From Flavobacteriales bacterium (lineage in GTDB: Bacteria; Bacteroidota; Bacteroidia; Flavobacteriales_D; Sanyastnellaceae): a stretch of DNA of 32,805 nucleotides. The DNA is taken from assembly GCA_023264155.1 (NCBI GenBank), contig JALQTD010000009.1, forward strand, positions 1-32,805, written 5' to 3'. A program made the position numbers and the translations under genes. Under the pieces are notes generated by a model. That model ran no database searches and had not been told where the DNA came from. It saw only the letters and a program-made list of their open reading frames with translations. Within the stretch, counting starts at the first letter, position 1; the number at the start of each line of letters is the position of its first letter. This document shows, piece after piece, positions 1 to 8,235 of the stretch.

Positions 1-1385
1 AGCGGCGTACCGATGGCGTCCTGCCGGCGGTAGCGGCGCCCGATGGCGTCCTTCTCGTCGTACTGCACGTTGTGGTTCAATTGCAACAAGGCCAACACCT
101 CGCGCGCCTTTTCCGGCAGCCCGTCCTTCTTGATCAACGGCAACACCGCCGCCTTCACCGGCGCGAGGGCCGCCGGGATGCGCAACACGGTCCGCGTGGA
201 GTCGTCCTCCAGCACCTCCTCCTCGTAGGCCGCGCTGAGCGTAGCGAGGAACATCCGGTCGAGGCCGATGGACGTCTCAATGACGTACGGCACGAAGCTC
301 TCCTTTGTCTCGGGGTCGAAGTAGCGGAGCTTGCGGCCGCTGTGCTCCTCGTGTTGGCGCAAATCGAAGTCCGTCCGCGAGTGAATGCCTTCGAGCTCCT
401 TGAAGCCCATGGGGAAGTTGAATTCGATGTCGCAGGCCGCGTCGGCGTAGTGGGCGAGCTTCACGTGGTCGTGGAAGCGGTGCATGTCCTCGCCGAGGCC
501 GAGCGCCTTGTGCCACTTGAGGCGCGCTTCCTTCCAGTACTCGTACCACTCGGTCTGCGTGCCGGGCTTGATGAAGAATTGCATCTCCATTTGCTCGAAC
601 TCCCGCATCCGGAAAATGAACTGGCGCGCGATGATCTCGTTGCGGAAGGCCTTTCCGATTTGGGCAATGCCAAACGGCAGCTTCATCCGACCGCTTTTCT
701 GCACGTTCAAGTAGTTCACGAAAATGCCCTGCGCCGTCTCGGGCCGCAAGTAGATGATGCCCGAATCGCCGGAAACCGCGCCGAGCTCGGTTTTGAACAT
801 CAGGTTGAACTGGCGGACGTCGGTCCAGTTGCGGCTGCCGGTTTCTGGGTCCGCGATGCCGAGCTCCTCGATGAGGGCCTTGACGGCTGCGAGGTCATCG
901 GCTTCCATGGCCGACTTGAAGGCCGCGTTGATGCGGTCGATTTCCTTTTGGCGGTCGAGCACGCGCTGGTTGGTGGCGCGGAATTCGGCCTCGTCGAAGG
1001 CCTCCCCGAAGCGCTTGGCCGCCTTGTCGATGTCCTTGCGGTTCTTCGCTTCGATCTTTTCGATGTAATCCTCGATGAGGACGTCCGCGCGGTAGCGCTT
1101 CTTCGAATCCTTGTTATCGATGAGCGGATCGTTGAAGGCGTCCACGTGCCCGCTGGCCTTCCAGGTCGTCGGGTGCATGAAGATGGAGGCGTCGATGCCG
1201 ACGATGTTTTCGTGCATCCGCACCATGGCCGTCCACCAGTAGTGCTTGATGTTGTTCTTCAGCTCGGCGCCGAGTTGGCCGTAGTCGTAGGCCGCGCTCA
1301 GGCCGTCATAAATTTCGCTCGAAGGGAAGACGAAGCCATACTCTTTGGCGTGGCTGATGACCTTTTTCAACAAATCGTCGCTCAT
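1..1385 (-). CDS. glyS: Glycyl-tRNA synthetase, alpha2 class II type (3' end outside window)
   Basis: This enzyme charges tRNA-Gly with glycine in the cytoplasm. The translation starts MSDDLLKKVISHAKEYGFVF and follows the single-chain, homodimeric (eukaryote/archaea-like) GlyRS. The N-terminal class II core contains DYGQLGAELKNNIK and RPETAQGIFVNY; motif 2 is GKAFRNEIIARQFIFRMREF; a middle stretch rich in charged residues follows (about residues 85-135). The last visible residues, GRRYRRQDAIGTP, lead into the anticodon-binding domain, which is cut off by the window edge. About 461 codons are visible. The start at 1385 is the family start, and a Bacteroidota-type -7 box lies 24 nt upstream. 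It is divergent from gpsA across a 120-nt gap. Identification is firm; the symbol follows the glyS/glyQS usage for this type. Confidence 0.95.
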   Translation of the reverse strand, partial: MSDDLLKKVISHAKEYGFVFPSSEIYDGLSAAYDYGQLGAELKNNIKHYWWTAMVRMHENIVGIDASIFMHPTTWKASGHVDAFNDPLIDNKDSKKRYRADVLIEDYIEKIEAKNRKDIDKAAKRFGEAFDEAEFRATNQRVLDRQKEIDRINAAFKSAMEADDLAAVKALIEELGIADPETGSRNWTDVRQFNLMFKTELGAVSGDSGIIYLRPETAQGIFVNYLNVQKSGRMKLPFGIAQIGKAFRNEIIARQFIFRMREFEQMEMQFFIKPGTQTEWYEYWKEARLKWHKALGLGEDMHRFHDHVKLAHYADAACDIEFNFPMGFKELEGIHSRTDFDLRQHEEHSGRKLRYFDPETKESFVPYVIETSIGLDRMFLATLSAAYEEEVLEDDSTRTVLRIPAALAPVKAAVLPLIKKDGLPEKAREVLALLQLNHNVQYDEKDAIGRRYRRQDAIGTP

Positions 1386-1409
1386 GGAAAGGGGGGCATT
1401 TTTCGCCCG

Positions 1410-1417
1410 CAAAGGTA
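1410..1417 (-). promoter_or_regulatory. -7 promoter box of glyS
   Basis: Read on the minus strand the sequence is TACCTTTG, an exact match to the Bacteroidota sigma-A -7 consensus TAnnTTTG. It lies 24 nt upstream of the glyS start. No TTG at the expected -33 spacing is visible, so only the -7 half is supported. Confidence 0.6.
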
Positions 1418-1491
1418 GTTTGCAACGGCGAGTTGAGCGCTTGGTTTGCACCGGGTTTTGGCAGGCCAAATCCCGCAACACCTCCTTCCCT

Positions 1492-1499
1492 TACCTTCG
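1492..1499 (+). promoter_or_regulatory. -7 promoter box of gpsA
   Basis: TACCTTCG differs from TAnnTTTG at one position and ends 6 nt before the gpsA ATG at 1506. Transcription from it would begin at or very near the start codon. I see no clear -33 TTG at normal spacing. Confidence 0.45.
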
Positions 1500-1505
1500 C
1501 ACCCC

Positions 1506-2504
1506 ATGGCGAACTCCCCTCGAATCGGTCTCCTCGGCAGCGGAAGCTGGGCGACGGCCATCGCAAAGATGCTCCTTTCGAATACCGAAGAACTCAACTG
1601 GTGGGTGCGGCGCGAGGAAACCGCCGAGTACCTGTCCATGTTCGGCCGCAACCCGCATTACATCCAAAGCATCTCCTTCATCCCGACGCAACTCAACGTT
1701 TCGACGGACATGCAGGAGGTGATCGATGCCTCGGACATTTTGATTTTTGCCATTCCGAGCATCCATTTGGACCAAATCATCAAAAAGTGCCAACCGAAGC
1801 GGCTCGAAAACAAGGTGATTTTCAGCGCCATCAAAGGCATGGTGGTGGAATACGACAGCATCCCCGCGCGCTACATCCACAAGGAATTCGGCACGCCGTA
1901 TGACCAAATCGGGATGATCGCCGGCCCCTGTCACGCCGAGGAAGTGGCCCGCGAAAAGCTGTCGTACCTGACCATCGCCTGCCCCAACAAGGAGCACGCG
2001 CGCACCCTCGCCGACCTGCTCGCCACGCCTTACATCCGGACGGAAATCAGCGACGACGTCATCGGAGCGGAACTCGCGGCGGTGCTCAAGAACGTCTACG
2101 CCATCGCCGCCGGCATCGCCCACGGCCTCGGCTACGGCGACAACTTCCTGAGCGTCCTGATTTCCAATGCTTCCCAGGAAATGAAGTCCTTCCTCGCCGC
2201 CGTCCATCACCTCGACCGCGACGTGAAGGCCAGCCCCTACCTCGGCGACCTCCTCGTGACGGCGTACAGCCCGCACAGCCGCAACCGCACGCTCGGCACC
2301 ATGATCGGCAAGGGCTACAGCGTCAAGGGGGCGATCATGGAGATGGACATGGTTGCAGAAGGATACAACGGTGCGCAGGGAATTCACCGAATGAACAAGC
2401 ACTTCCAAGCGCACCTGCCCATCGCCGATGCGGTCTACCGCATCCTCCACGAGAAGATGTCCCCGGTGATTGAGATGCGGTTGCTCACGGATCAGCTGAG
2501 CTGA
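1506..2504 (+). CDS. gpsA: Glycerol-3-phosphate dehydrogenase [NAD(P)+]
   Basis: It reduces dihydroxyacetone phosphate to sn-glycerol 3-phosphate in the cytoplasm, feeding phospholipid synthesis. The 332-residue product has the N-terminal dinucleotide-binding loop GLLGSGSWATAIAK (from residue 8), the substrate-site segment AGPCHAEEVAREK, the catalytic lysine K195 in AAVLKNVYAIAAGI, and the C-terminal NRTLG and VAEGYNGAQGI motifs of GpsA. The frame is open upstream to an ATG at 1446, but only the 1506 start places the Rossmann strand at the family position, and the promoter box sits just before it. Length is normal for the family. Identification is firm. Confidence 0.96.
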   Translation: MANSPRIGLLGSGSWATAIAKMLLSNTEELNWWVRREETAEYLSMFGRNPHYIQSISFIPTQLNVSTDMQEVIDASDILIFAIPSIHLDQIIKKCQPKRLENKVIFSAIKGMVVEYDSIPARYIHKEFGTPYDQIGMIAGPCHAEEVAREKLSYLTIACPNKEHARTLADLLATPYIRTEISDDVIGAELAAVLKNVYAIAAGIAHGLGYGDNFLSVLISNASQEMKSFLAAVHHLDRDVKASPYLGDLLVTAYSPHSRNRTLGTMIGKGYSVKGAIMEMDMVAEGYNGAQGIHRMNKHFQAHLPIADAVYRILHEKMSPVIEMRLLTDQLS

Positions 2505-2547
2505 ACCCCGGCTTTTTTGCTTCGGCGCGAGAGCAACCTTACCGGTT

Positions 2548-2555
2548 TATTTTTC
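2548..2555 (+). promoter_or_regulatory. Possible -7 promoter box of the T9SS cargo gene
   Basis: TATTTTTC matches TAnnTTTG at seven of eight positions and lies 13 nt before the ATG at 2569. No -33 TTG lies at usual spacing (nearest is 28 nt away), and no gpsA terminator hairpin is visible in the 64-nt gap. Confidence 0.35.
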
Positions 2556-2568
2556 GTTACTTGAAGGC

Positions 2569-5500
2569 ATGAACCTCAGCCGGTTGATTTGGGTTTGGAT
2601 GGCGGTGGTAGGGGCCTTTCAGGTCGCTCCGGCGGTGGCGCAGCGCGTGGTTCGGGCGGATCACGCACCGAGGGGCGCTGTTTTTATTCCAAATGGCAAC
2701 CAATGGCCGCAGGAGGTGGTGGGGCGCATGGACCTTTCCACGGGTTGGTTGTGGCTCGATCGCGGGGGGTGGACGGCCGAAGTGCGCGGTCCGGGGTATG
2801 AAATCTTGTCGCAGCACGGCACGCCGTCGGCTTTGGCTTCGCATGTTTGGCGGGTGCGGTTTGAGGGGGGTGCGGCGGATGCTCCTTCGGAGTGGCGGGG
2901 GCGTCGATCGGCCGAGCGGGTGAACTATTACCTGTCCGATGACCCTGCGGAATGGGCGGAAGGGTTGGTGCCCGCGGCGGAGCATTCGCGCGAGGTGTGG
3001 CCGGGGGTGCAGGCCGTGATGCGCGGAGGGCGCAAGGTGAAATACGAGTTCAAGGTGGCGCCGGGGGCGGATCCGTCGGTGGTGGTGTTGCGGCATGAGG
3101 GAACGACGCCGGTGTTGCAGGCCGACGGTTCGCTGCTGCATGTGTTGGGCCCGCAGGAAGCGCCGTGGGGCAGCATTGTGGAGGGGGTTCCGTTTGCGTA
3201 CCAAATGAACGGTTCCCGCATCGAGGAGGTGGTCTGCTCCTACGTCGTCGACGGCCCGCGCGTCCGCTTCGAGCTCGGCCCGTACGACCCCGACCGCGAA
3301 CTCGTCATCGATCCGGACCTCGTGTTCGCGACTTACATCGGCAGCACGGCGGACAGCTGGGGCGTAACCGCGGGATACGACGACGACGGCCGCCTGATCG
3401 GCGGGAGCGGCGTCCTGGGGGCCGGCTACCCTACAACCCCGGGAGCTGTCAGCACAACTTATGCAGGGGGCACCTTCGACATCGGCATCACGTACTTCTC
3501 GGCGGATGGATCCGACGTGGAGGTGAGTACCTACATCGGAGGTTCCGAAATGGAATACCCGCACAGCATTGTCAACGATGCCGAGGGCGACATTTTCATC
3601 ATGGGGACCACGGGCTCGGCGAATTTTCCGGTAACGGCTGGGGCGTATGATGCGACGTACAATGCGGGGCCGTTGGTGAATTTGGCTGGATACCACTTCT
3701 ACGGACAGCACAACAACGGGTGCGACTTGTACGTGGTCAAGCTGTCGGGCGCGACCGGGGCGATGCTCGCCGGCACCTTCGTCGGCGGGACGGGCAACGA
3801 TGGGATCAACATCGCCACGGAGCTGAACTACAATTACGGGGACGTCTGCCGGGGGGAAATCGCGGTGGATTCGGAGGGGCGGCCGTGGGTGGCGTCGACC
3901 ACGCGGAGCGCCGATTTCCCGCTCGTGCAGGCCTTCGACCCGGCGCTGGGTGGGGCGACCGATGCGGTGGTGTTCCGGCTGTCAGCGGATTTGGCGGATC
4001 TGGAGTTTTCGAGCTACCTCGGCGGATCGAACGACGATGCGGGGTACGCCCTGCAGTTCGCTTCGGACGGTTCGGCGGCGTACATCACGGGGGGGACGCG
4101 GAGCACGGATTTCCCGGGCACGGCGGGCGGCGCACAGCCGGCGCATGCCGGGGGCATCGACGGGTTTGTGACGCGGCTGGTTCCGGCGGGCGACGGGAGT
4201 TGGGATCCGGATGGGGCCACGTATGCGGGTTCGTCGGCCTATGACCAGTGCTACTTCGTCCAGCTGGATACGGAGGACCGGCCTTACGTTTATGGCCAAA
4301 CCACCGGCACGTTGCCCCTCGTGGGCGCGGTTTACAGCGCGAATCCGAATGGGTCGAGCTTCGTGCAGCGGCTGGCTCCGGATTTGAGTGGCGTGGAGTT
4401 TCGGACGCGGGTGGGTTTGGCCCAAATCGGAATCGACATCTCCCCGACGGCCTTCCTCGTCTCCGATTGCGACGAAATCTACCTCAGCGGCTGGGGCGGC
4501 GACACGAACAACAACTCGCCGTACGCGGGTTCGTCCACCACATCGATGATGCCGACCACGCCGGATGCCGAGCAGCTCGGGACGGATGGGAGCGACTTCT
4601 GGCTCGGGGTGTTGGCGCCCGATGGCACGGATTTGACCTATGGTTCATTCTTCGGCGGTCCGTTTTCGAACGAGCACGTCGACGGAGGAACGTCGCGGTT
4701 CGATAAGGACGGCACGATTTACCAGGCCGTGTGCGCCGGTTGCGGGGGCGGAGACGACTTCCCGACGACGGACGGAGCGTGGAGTGAGCTCAACCTCAGC
4801 ACCAACTGCAACCTCGGGGTCTTCAAGTTCAACCTCGGGGCGCTCGTGGCGGACATCGACATCGAGGCGCCGGACGTGATTTGTCCAGGCGAGCCCATCA
4901 CGTTTGTGAACCAAAGCCTGGGCGGCAACACGTACGAGTGGTTCTTCGGCGACCTCAACACGAGCCTCGAGGAAAACCCGGAGTACACCTACCTCGAGAG
5001 CGGGGAGTGGGATGTGATCTTGGTGGTCAGTTCGGATGCGGGGTCCGAGGGCTGCCTTGAGCCGGATACGGCCTTTGCTACGGTGTTCGTCGAGTCGCTG
5101 CCGACGCCTTCGGTCGATGAGGTGGGCCCGATTTGCGACGGCGAGTCTGTTCAATTGCAAGCCTGGGGCGGCGAAACCTTGACGTGGCTGCCTGACCCGA
5201 CCCTCGACGATCCTTCGAGCCCCACCCCTACCGTGACCCCGACAGAGACGACGACCTACACGGTGGAGGAAGAAAATGCGTGCGGCGCAGCGACGGCTTC
5301 GGTTACCGTGACGGTTGGGGTGCTCGAGGTGGAGGCGACCCCCGTGGCTACGTCGATTTGCCTCGGCGACGTGGTGGAGATCGGGGTCAGCGGCGTGGAG
5401 CCGGGCGCGGAAGTGGTTTGGTCCCCCACCGGCGGCCTCGGTTCGCCCACTGCCGCCACTACCTCCGCTTCGCCCACCGAAACGACGCTCTACACGGCGC

Positions 5501-6522
5501 TGGTCACCGATGCCATCGGGTGCGAAGGCGAGGCGACCGTCAACGTGACCGTGGTGCCTTCGGCGCCGGGGGGGGAGGTGTATCCGGATGTGACCTTGTG
5601 CGAAGGGCAGGGGACGTGGCTGACGGCTTCGGAAGGGGACACGTACCTGTGGTCGCCGGCGGATTTGGTCAGCAATCCGCTGGCTCAGGAGGTCTATGTG
5701 CAGCCCGGTGTGGAGACGACGTTTTCGGTGGCGATTGCGAATTTGTGCGGGGTGGGCGTGGATTCGGTGACGGTCAATTTCGTGTCGCCGGAGGTGTCGG
5801 CCGCGGGGGGCGGGTGGATGTGCCGAGGGGAGACCATGACCTTGGAGGCCTCGGAAGGGGTGGTGTATTCGTGGCAGCCCGCGGCCTTGTGTGGTACGCC
5901 TTCGATGCAGGCCACCACGGTTTTTCCGGTGGAGAGCACCACGTTCACGGTCTTTGTGACGGATGCTTTCGGGTGCACGGCGAGCAGCACGCTGGAGGTG
6001 GGGGTTTGGCAGCCGCCTTACGTGGATGCTGGGCCAAACCGCGAACTCGACTGGCTCGATGACGCCCGCCTTTTCGGCACGGCCGAAGGCGATTCCTCCT
6101 GGTGGAGTCCGGCCGAGCTCCTGAGCTGCTCGGTGTGCCCGACCCCCGAACTCCTGTCCTCCGAGCCCGGCTGGTACGTCCTCTCATCCATCTCGGACGA
6201 GGGTTGCATCGGCCGCGACAGCGCCTTCGTTGACGTGTACTACCCGATTTACGTGCCCAACGCGTTCACCCCCAACAACGACGGGGTCAACGACGCATTT
6301 TTCGTAGAAGGGGTGGCCCCCCGCGGGTACCTGATGGAGATCTACAACCGGTGGGGCGCCTTGGTGTTCCGGAGCGAGGATCCGCTCGAAGTTTGGCAAG
6401 GCAACGACCAGCAATCGGGAGGGGAGCACTATGTTCCGGATGGGGTGTACTCGTGGCGCGTGCGCTACGAATTGCGCGACGGTCCGCGGTGGGCGCAGGG
6501 ACACGTGACGTTGATTCGCTAA
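2569..6522 (+). CDS. Giant secreted T9SS cargo: DUF7948-like/SBBP propeller, PKD, Ig-like repeats, type B sorting domain
   Basis: This 1317-residue protein should be exported by Sec and then sent through the type IX secretion system to the cell surface or outside. Order seen: signal peptide about 1-25, ending AVAQ; an N-terminal domain with FIPNGNQWPQEVVGR, typical of the DUF7948 family; a region of about residues 245-740 with repeated YIGGS/YLGGS and DFP segments like SBBP beta-propeller repeats; a PKD domain near 765-850; four tandem Ig-like units (about 845-1145); then a C-terminal domain from about 1223 opening VPNAFTPNNDGVNDAFF and containing EIYNRWGALVF, diagnostic of the type B (gliding-motility-associated) T9SS sorting domain. 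Function of the cargo is unknown; adhesion or surface-layer roles are typical of such architectures. Base composition swings along the gene (see findings). It seems to be its own transcript, with the next promoter after its stop. Confidence 0.9.
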   Translation: MNLSRLIWVWMAVVGAFQVAPAVAQRVVRADHAPRGAVFIPNGNQWPQEVVGRMDLSTGWLWLDRGGWTAEVRGPGYEILSQHGTPSALASHVWRVRFEGGAADAPSEWRGRRSAERVNYYLSDDPAEWAEGLVPAAEHSREVWPGVQAVMRGGRKVKYEFKVAPGADPSVVVLRHEGTTPVLQADGSLLHVLGPQEAPWGSIVEGVPFAYQMNGSRIEEVVCSYVVDGPRVRFELGPYDPDRELVIDPDLVFATYIGSTADSWGVTAGYDDDGRLIGGSGVLGAGYPTTPGAVSTTYAGGTFDIGITYFSADGSDVEVSTYIGGSEMEYPHSIVNDAEGDIFIMGTTGSANFPVTAGAYDATYNAGPLVNLAGYHFYGQHNNGCDLYVVKLSGATGAMLAGTFVGGTGNDGINIATELNYNYGDVCRGEIAVDSEGRPWVASTTRSADFPLVQAFDPALGGATDAVVFRLSADLADLEFSSYLGGSNDDAGYALQFASDGSAAYITGGTRSTDFPGTAGGAQPAHAGGIDGFVTRLVPAGDGSWDPDGATYAGSSAYDQCYFVQLDTEDRPYVYGQTTGTLPLVGAVYSANPNGSSFVQRLAPDLSGVEFRTRVGLAQIGIDISPTAFLVSDCDEIYLSGWGGDTNNNSPYAGSSTTSMMPTTPDAEQLGTDGSDFWLGVLAPDGTDLTYGSFFGGPFSNEHVDGGTSRFDKDGTIYQAVCAGCGGGDDFPTTDGAWSELNLSTNCNLGVFKFNLGALVADIDIEAPDVICPGEPITFVNQSLGGNTYEWFFGDLNTSLEENPEYTYLESGEWDVILVVSSDAGSEGCLEPDTAFATVFVESLPTPSVDEVGPICDGESVQLQAWGGETLTWLPDPTLDDPSSPTPTVTPTETTTYTVEEENACGAATASVTVTVGVLEVEATPVATSICLGDVVEIGVSGVEPGAEVVWSPTGGLGSPTAATTSASPTETTLYTALVTDAIGCEGEATVNVTVVPSAPGGEVYPDVTLCEGQGTWLTASEGDTYLWSPADLVSNPLAQEVYVQPGVETTFSVAIANLCGVGVDSVTVNFVSPEVSAAGGGWMCRGETMTLEASEGVVYSWQPAALCGTPSMQATTVFPVESTTFTVFVTDAFGCTASSTLEVGVWQPPYVDAGPNRELDWLDDARLFGTAEGDSSWWSPAELLSCSVCPTPELLSSEPGWYVLSSISDEGCIGRDSAFVDVYYPIYVPNAFTPNNDGVNDAFFVEGVAPRGYLMEIYNRWGALVFRSEDPLEVWQGNDQQSGGEHYVPDGVYSWRVRYELRDGPRWAQGHVTLIR
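5101..6000 (+). repeat. Four tandem Ig-like protein repeats inside the T9SS cargo gene
   Basis: Four units of about 75 residues each begin with a hydrophobic-Cys-x-Gly signature (ICDGES, ICLGDV, LCEGQG, MCRGET). Each continues through a tryptophan-proline strand (TWLPDP, VWSPTG, LWSPAD, SWQPAA) and ends in a TTT/TTL-type strand before the next unit. They are degenerate at DNA level, so they are domain repeats and not recent DNA duplications. Confidence 0.75.
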
Positions 6523-6527
6523 AGGGC

Positions 6528-6558
6528 TTGCGCAGACCCCGCGTGCAGCGTACTTTCG
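6528..6558 (+). promoter_or_regulatory. Promoter of the HU-CCDC81/SPOR gene
   Basis: A TTG at 6528-6530, a 20-nt spacer and TACTTTCG at 6551-6558 fit the Bacteroidota pattern TTG-N17-23-TAnnTTTG with one mismatch. The box ends 7 nt before the ATG at 6566, so the mRNA would have almost no leader. Confidence 0.55.
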
Positions 6559-6565
6559 TGGCCTT

Positions 6566-7588
6566 ATGGCCTTCATCGATTCCCATCTTCACCGGTTGGT
6601 TTTGGTCCACGATTGCTTGGTGATCCCAGGCTTGGGGGGCTTTGTGTGCAACCAACAGCCGGCGCGCTTTGACGAGGCGGCGAATGAATTGGTGCCGCCG
6701 CGGCGGGCGATCCAGTTCAATGAGCGGTTGCTGCACAACGATGGGGTGCTGGCCCACGCCGTTGCGGTGGCCGAGGGGATGCCGTATGCGGCGGCGTTGC
6801 AAGCGGTGGAAGAGGAGGCTGCGCAGCTGCGCCAAACCCTGCATCACCAACGCTCCATCTCCCTACCCCATGTAGGCCGGCTCTTCATCGGCGAAAACGG
6901 CGCCACTCAATTCATGGCAGAAGCGGAATTGGAGCGCCTCCTGAGCGGCTTCGGTTTGCAGCGCATCCCCCTGAAGCCGGTGGTGCGCCCTGTCGAGGAG
7001 ACTCCCGTCGTGGCGATTTCAACGCCGGTCCGCTGGCCGCGCATCGCAGCTGCCATCGGCCTGCCGTTGATTGCCGGTGGCATGTGGTGGATGAGCGCAA
7101 CGGGCGAAGTGGACGCGCTGAGCTTGGTACCCCGTTGGGACCGTCCTGCGGCTACCACGGCTTATGCACCGGCTGCGCCGATCGAGCTGCTGCCCGCGTT
7201 GGCGGATCGCCAGGGGTATGAAGCGGTCATGGACCACGAGGGCGAAGCGGTGTTGCGCTTTGATTTTGAAGCGGACGATTTGTCGCCTGAAGGTGTGCGC
7301 ATTTGGGTCGGCGATGCCCATGCCGAACCGGCCACTCCTGAGCCGGCTCCTGCACTGACTTGGGACGCCTCGGCCTTCGCCTTGGTGGCGGGTGCCTTCT
7401 CTCAAGAAGCCAACGCCCAAGGCCACGCGGCTCAACTGGCCACTTCCGGTCTTCAACCCGAAATCCACCGCATCGGCGCCTTGCATTTTGTTACGGTTGG
7501 CCTGTTCACCGTGGAAGGTGACGCCCGTGCGGCACTCGCTCATGTGCGCTCGGTCGGGCACGAAGCGGTGTGGATGAAGCGGTTGTGA
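6566..7588 (+). CDS. HU-CCDC81 domain / transmembrane / SPOR domain protein
   Basis: The 340-residue protein has three parts. Residues 1-120 match the bacterial HU-CCDC81 pair of domains seen in Bacteroidota, with VIPGLGGFV, VPPRRAIQFNERLLHNDG and ISLPHVGRLFI. A single membrane segment follows at about 160-176 (IAAAIGLPLIAGGMWWM). A C-terminal SPOR-like domain at about 269-340 (ALVAGAF ... VTVGLFT) would bind denuded septal peptidoglycan. The expected topology is cytoplasmic N-terminus and periplasmic SPOR domain, which suggests a link between a cytoplasmic, possibly DNA- or filament-binding module and the cell wall at division. That link is inference; no member function is established here. 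Its stop overlaps the next gene by up to 19 nt. Confidence 0.85.
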   Translation: MAFIDSHLHRLVLVHDCLVIPGLGGFVCNQQPARFDEAANELVPPRRAIQFNERLLHNDGVLAHAVAVAEGMPYAAALQAVEEEAAQLRQTLHHQRSISLPHVGRLFIGENGATQFMAEAELERLLSGFGLQRIPLKPVVRPVEETPVVAISTPVRWPRIAAAIGLPLIAGGMWWMSATGEVDALSLVPRWDRPAATTAYAPAAPIELLPALADRQGYEAVMDHEGEAVLRFDFEADDLSPEGVRIWVGDAHAEPATPEPAPALTWDASAFALVAGAFSQEANAQGHAAQLATSGLQPEIHRIGALHFVTVGLFTVEGDARAALAHVRSVGHEAVWMKRL

Positions 7589-8235
7589 ACCCGACGGTTC
7601 AACTTGATGCCCTGATCCTCGATTTCGGCGGGGTGCTCTTCCCCATTGATTACGATGCCCCCGTTCGGGCTTTTGAGGCGCTGGGGTTCGCGGATTTCGC
7701 CGCGTTCTACCACCAAGCGACGCAACACCCTTGGTTCGACGACCTGGAAGTGGGGGCCATGGAGGAAGGGGCTTTCCTCGAAGCGTTGCAATCCCGGTGC
7801 CGTGTAGGAACGACTTCAACGGATGTGCGCAAGGCGTGGAACAGCATCCTGTTGCGCATGCCGCCCGAGCGGTTGCCTGAGTTGGAGGCCCTGTCGCAGA
7901 ATACCCAACTATTCTTGTTCAGCAACACCAATGCCATTCATGCGTTGGAATTTGAACGCCGGTTGGCCGCTGATGGCTTGCTCGCGCCGTTGCGGGTCTG
8001 CTTCCAAGCGGTGCATTACTCGCACGTGCTTGGGCTACGCAAGCCGCATCCCGACTCGTTTTCAGCCCTGTGCGCTCGCCACGGCTTGTCGCCCTCCCGC
8101 ACGGGTTTTGTTGACGACAGCTTGCACCACGTGGAGGGTGCCCGAGCGGCCGGGCTCCACGGGTTGCATTTTCACCCTGATGCAGGAATGTCCTTGCCCG
8201 CCGCCATCGCAGCTGCGGGGTGGCGGTTCAATTGA
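7570..8235 (+). CDS. HAD-superfamily hydrolase (YihX-like, DxG motif I)
   Basis: The 221-residue product is a haloacid-dehalogenase-like hydrolase, probably a small-molecule phosphatase. Motif I is LDFGGVLF, with nucleophile D18 and glycine where most HAD phosphatases have the second Asp; this DxG(G/N)V form is characteristic of the YihX/epoxide-hydrolase N-terminal branch. Motif II is FSNTN (S118), motif III GLRKPHP (K158), motif IV GFVDDS (D182, D183). The cap is helical. Two starts are possible: ATG 7570, overlapping the previous gene by 19 nt, or GTG 7585, overlapping its TGA; the second leaves a short N-terminus and is also reasonable. Translational coupling to the SPOR gene is likely either way. 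Substrate unknown. Its stop overlaps the convergent gene by 8 nt. Confidence 0.85.
   Translation: MDEAVVNPTVQLDALILDFGGVLFPIDYDAPVRAFEALGFADFAAFYHQATQHPWFDDLEVGAMEEGAFLEALQSRCRVGTTSTDVRKAWNSILLRMPPERLPELEALSQNTQLFLFSNTNAIHALEFERRLAADGLLAPLRVCFQAVHYSHVLGLRKPHPDSFSALCARHGLSPSRTGFVDDSLHHVEGARAAGLHGLHFHPDAGMSLPAAIAAAGWRFN

Noticed and set aside
72-1418. Long plus-strand open frame antisense to glyS
   Set aside because: It is a shadow of the GC-rich glyS codons; it has a low-complexity Val/Leu/Asp/Glu composition, no recognisable domain, and crosses the glyS promoter.
1446-1505. Upstream in-frame ATG for gpsA
   Set aside because: The extra 20 residues do not fit the family, and the -7 box lies inside them.
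2557-3711. 384-codon minus-strand open frame opposite the T9SS cargo start
   Set aside because: It is an Arg/His/Pro-rich shadow typical of GC-rich antisense frames; the plus strand has a signal peptide and domain structure.
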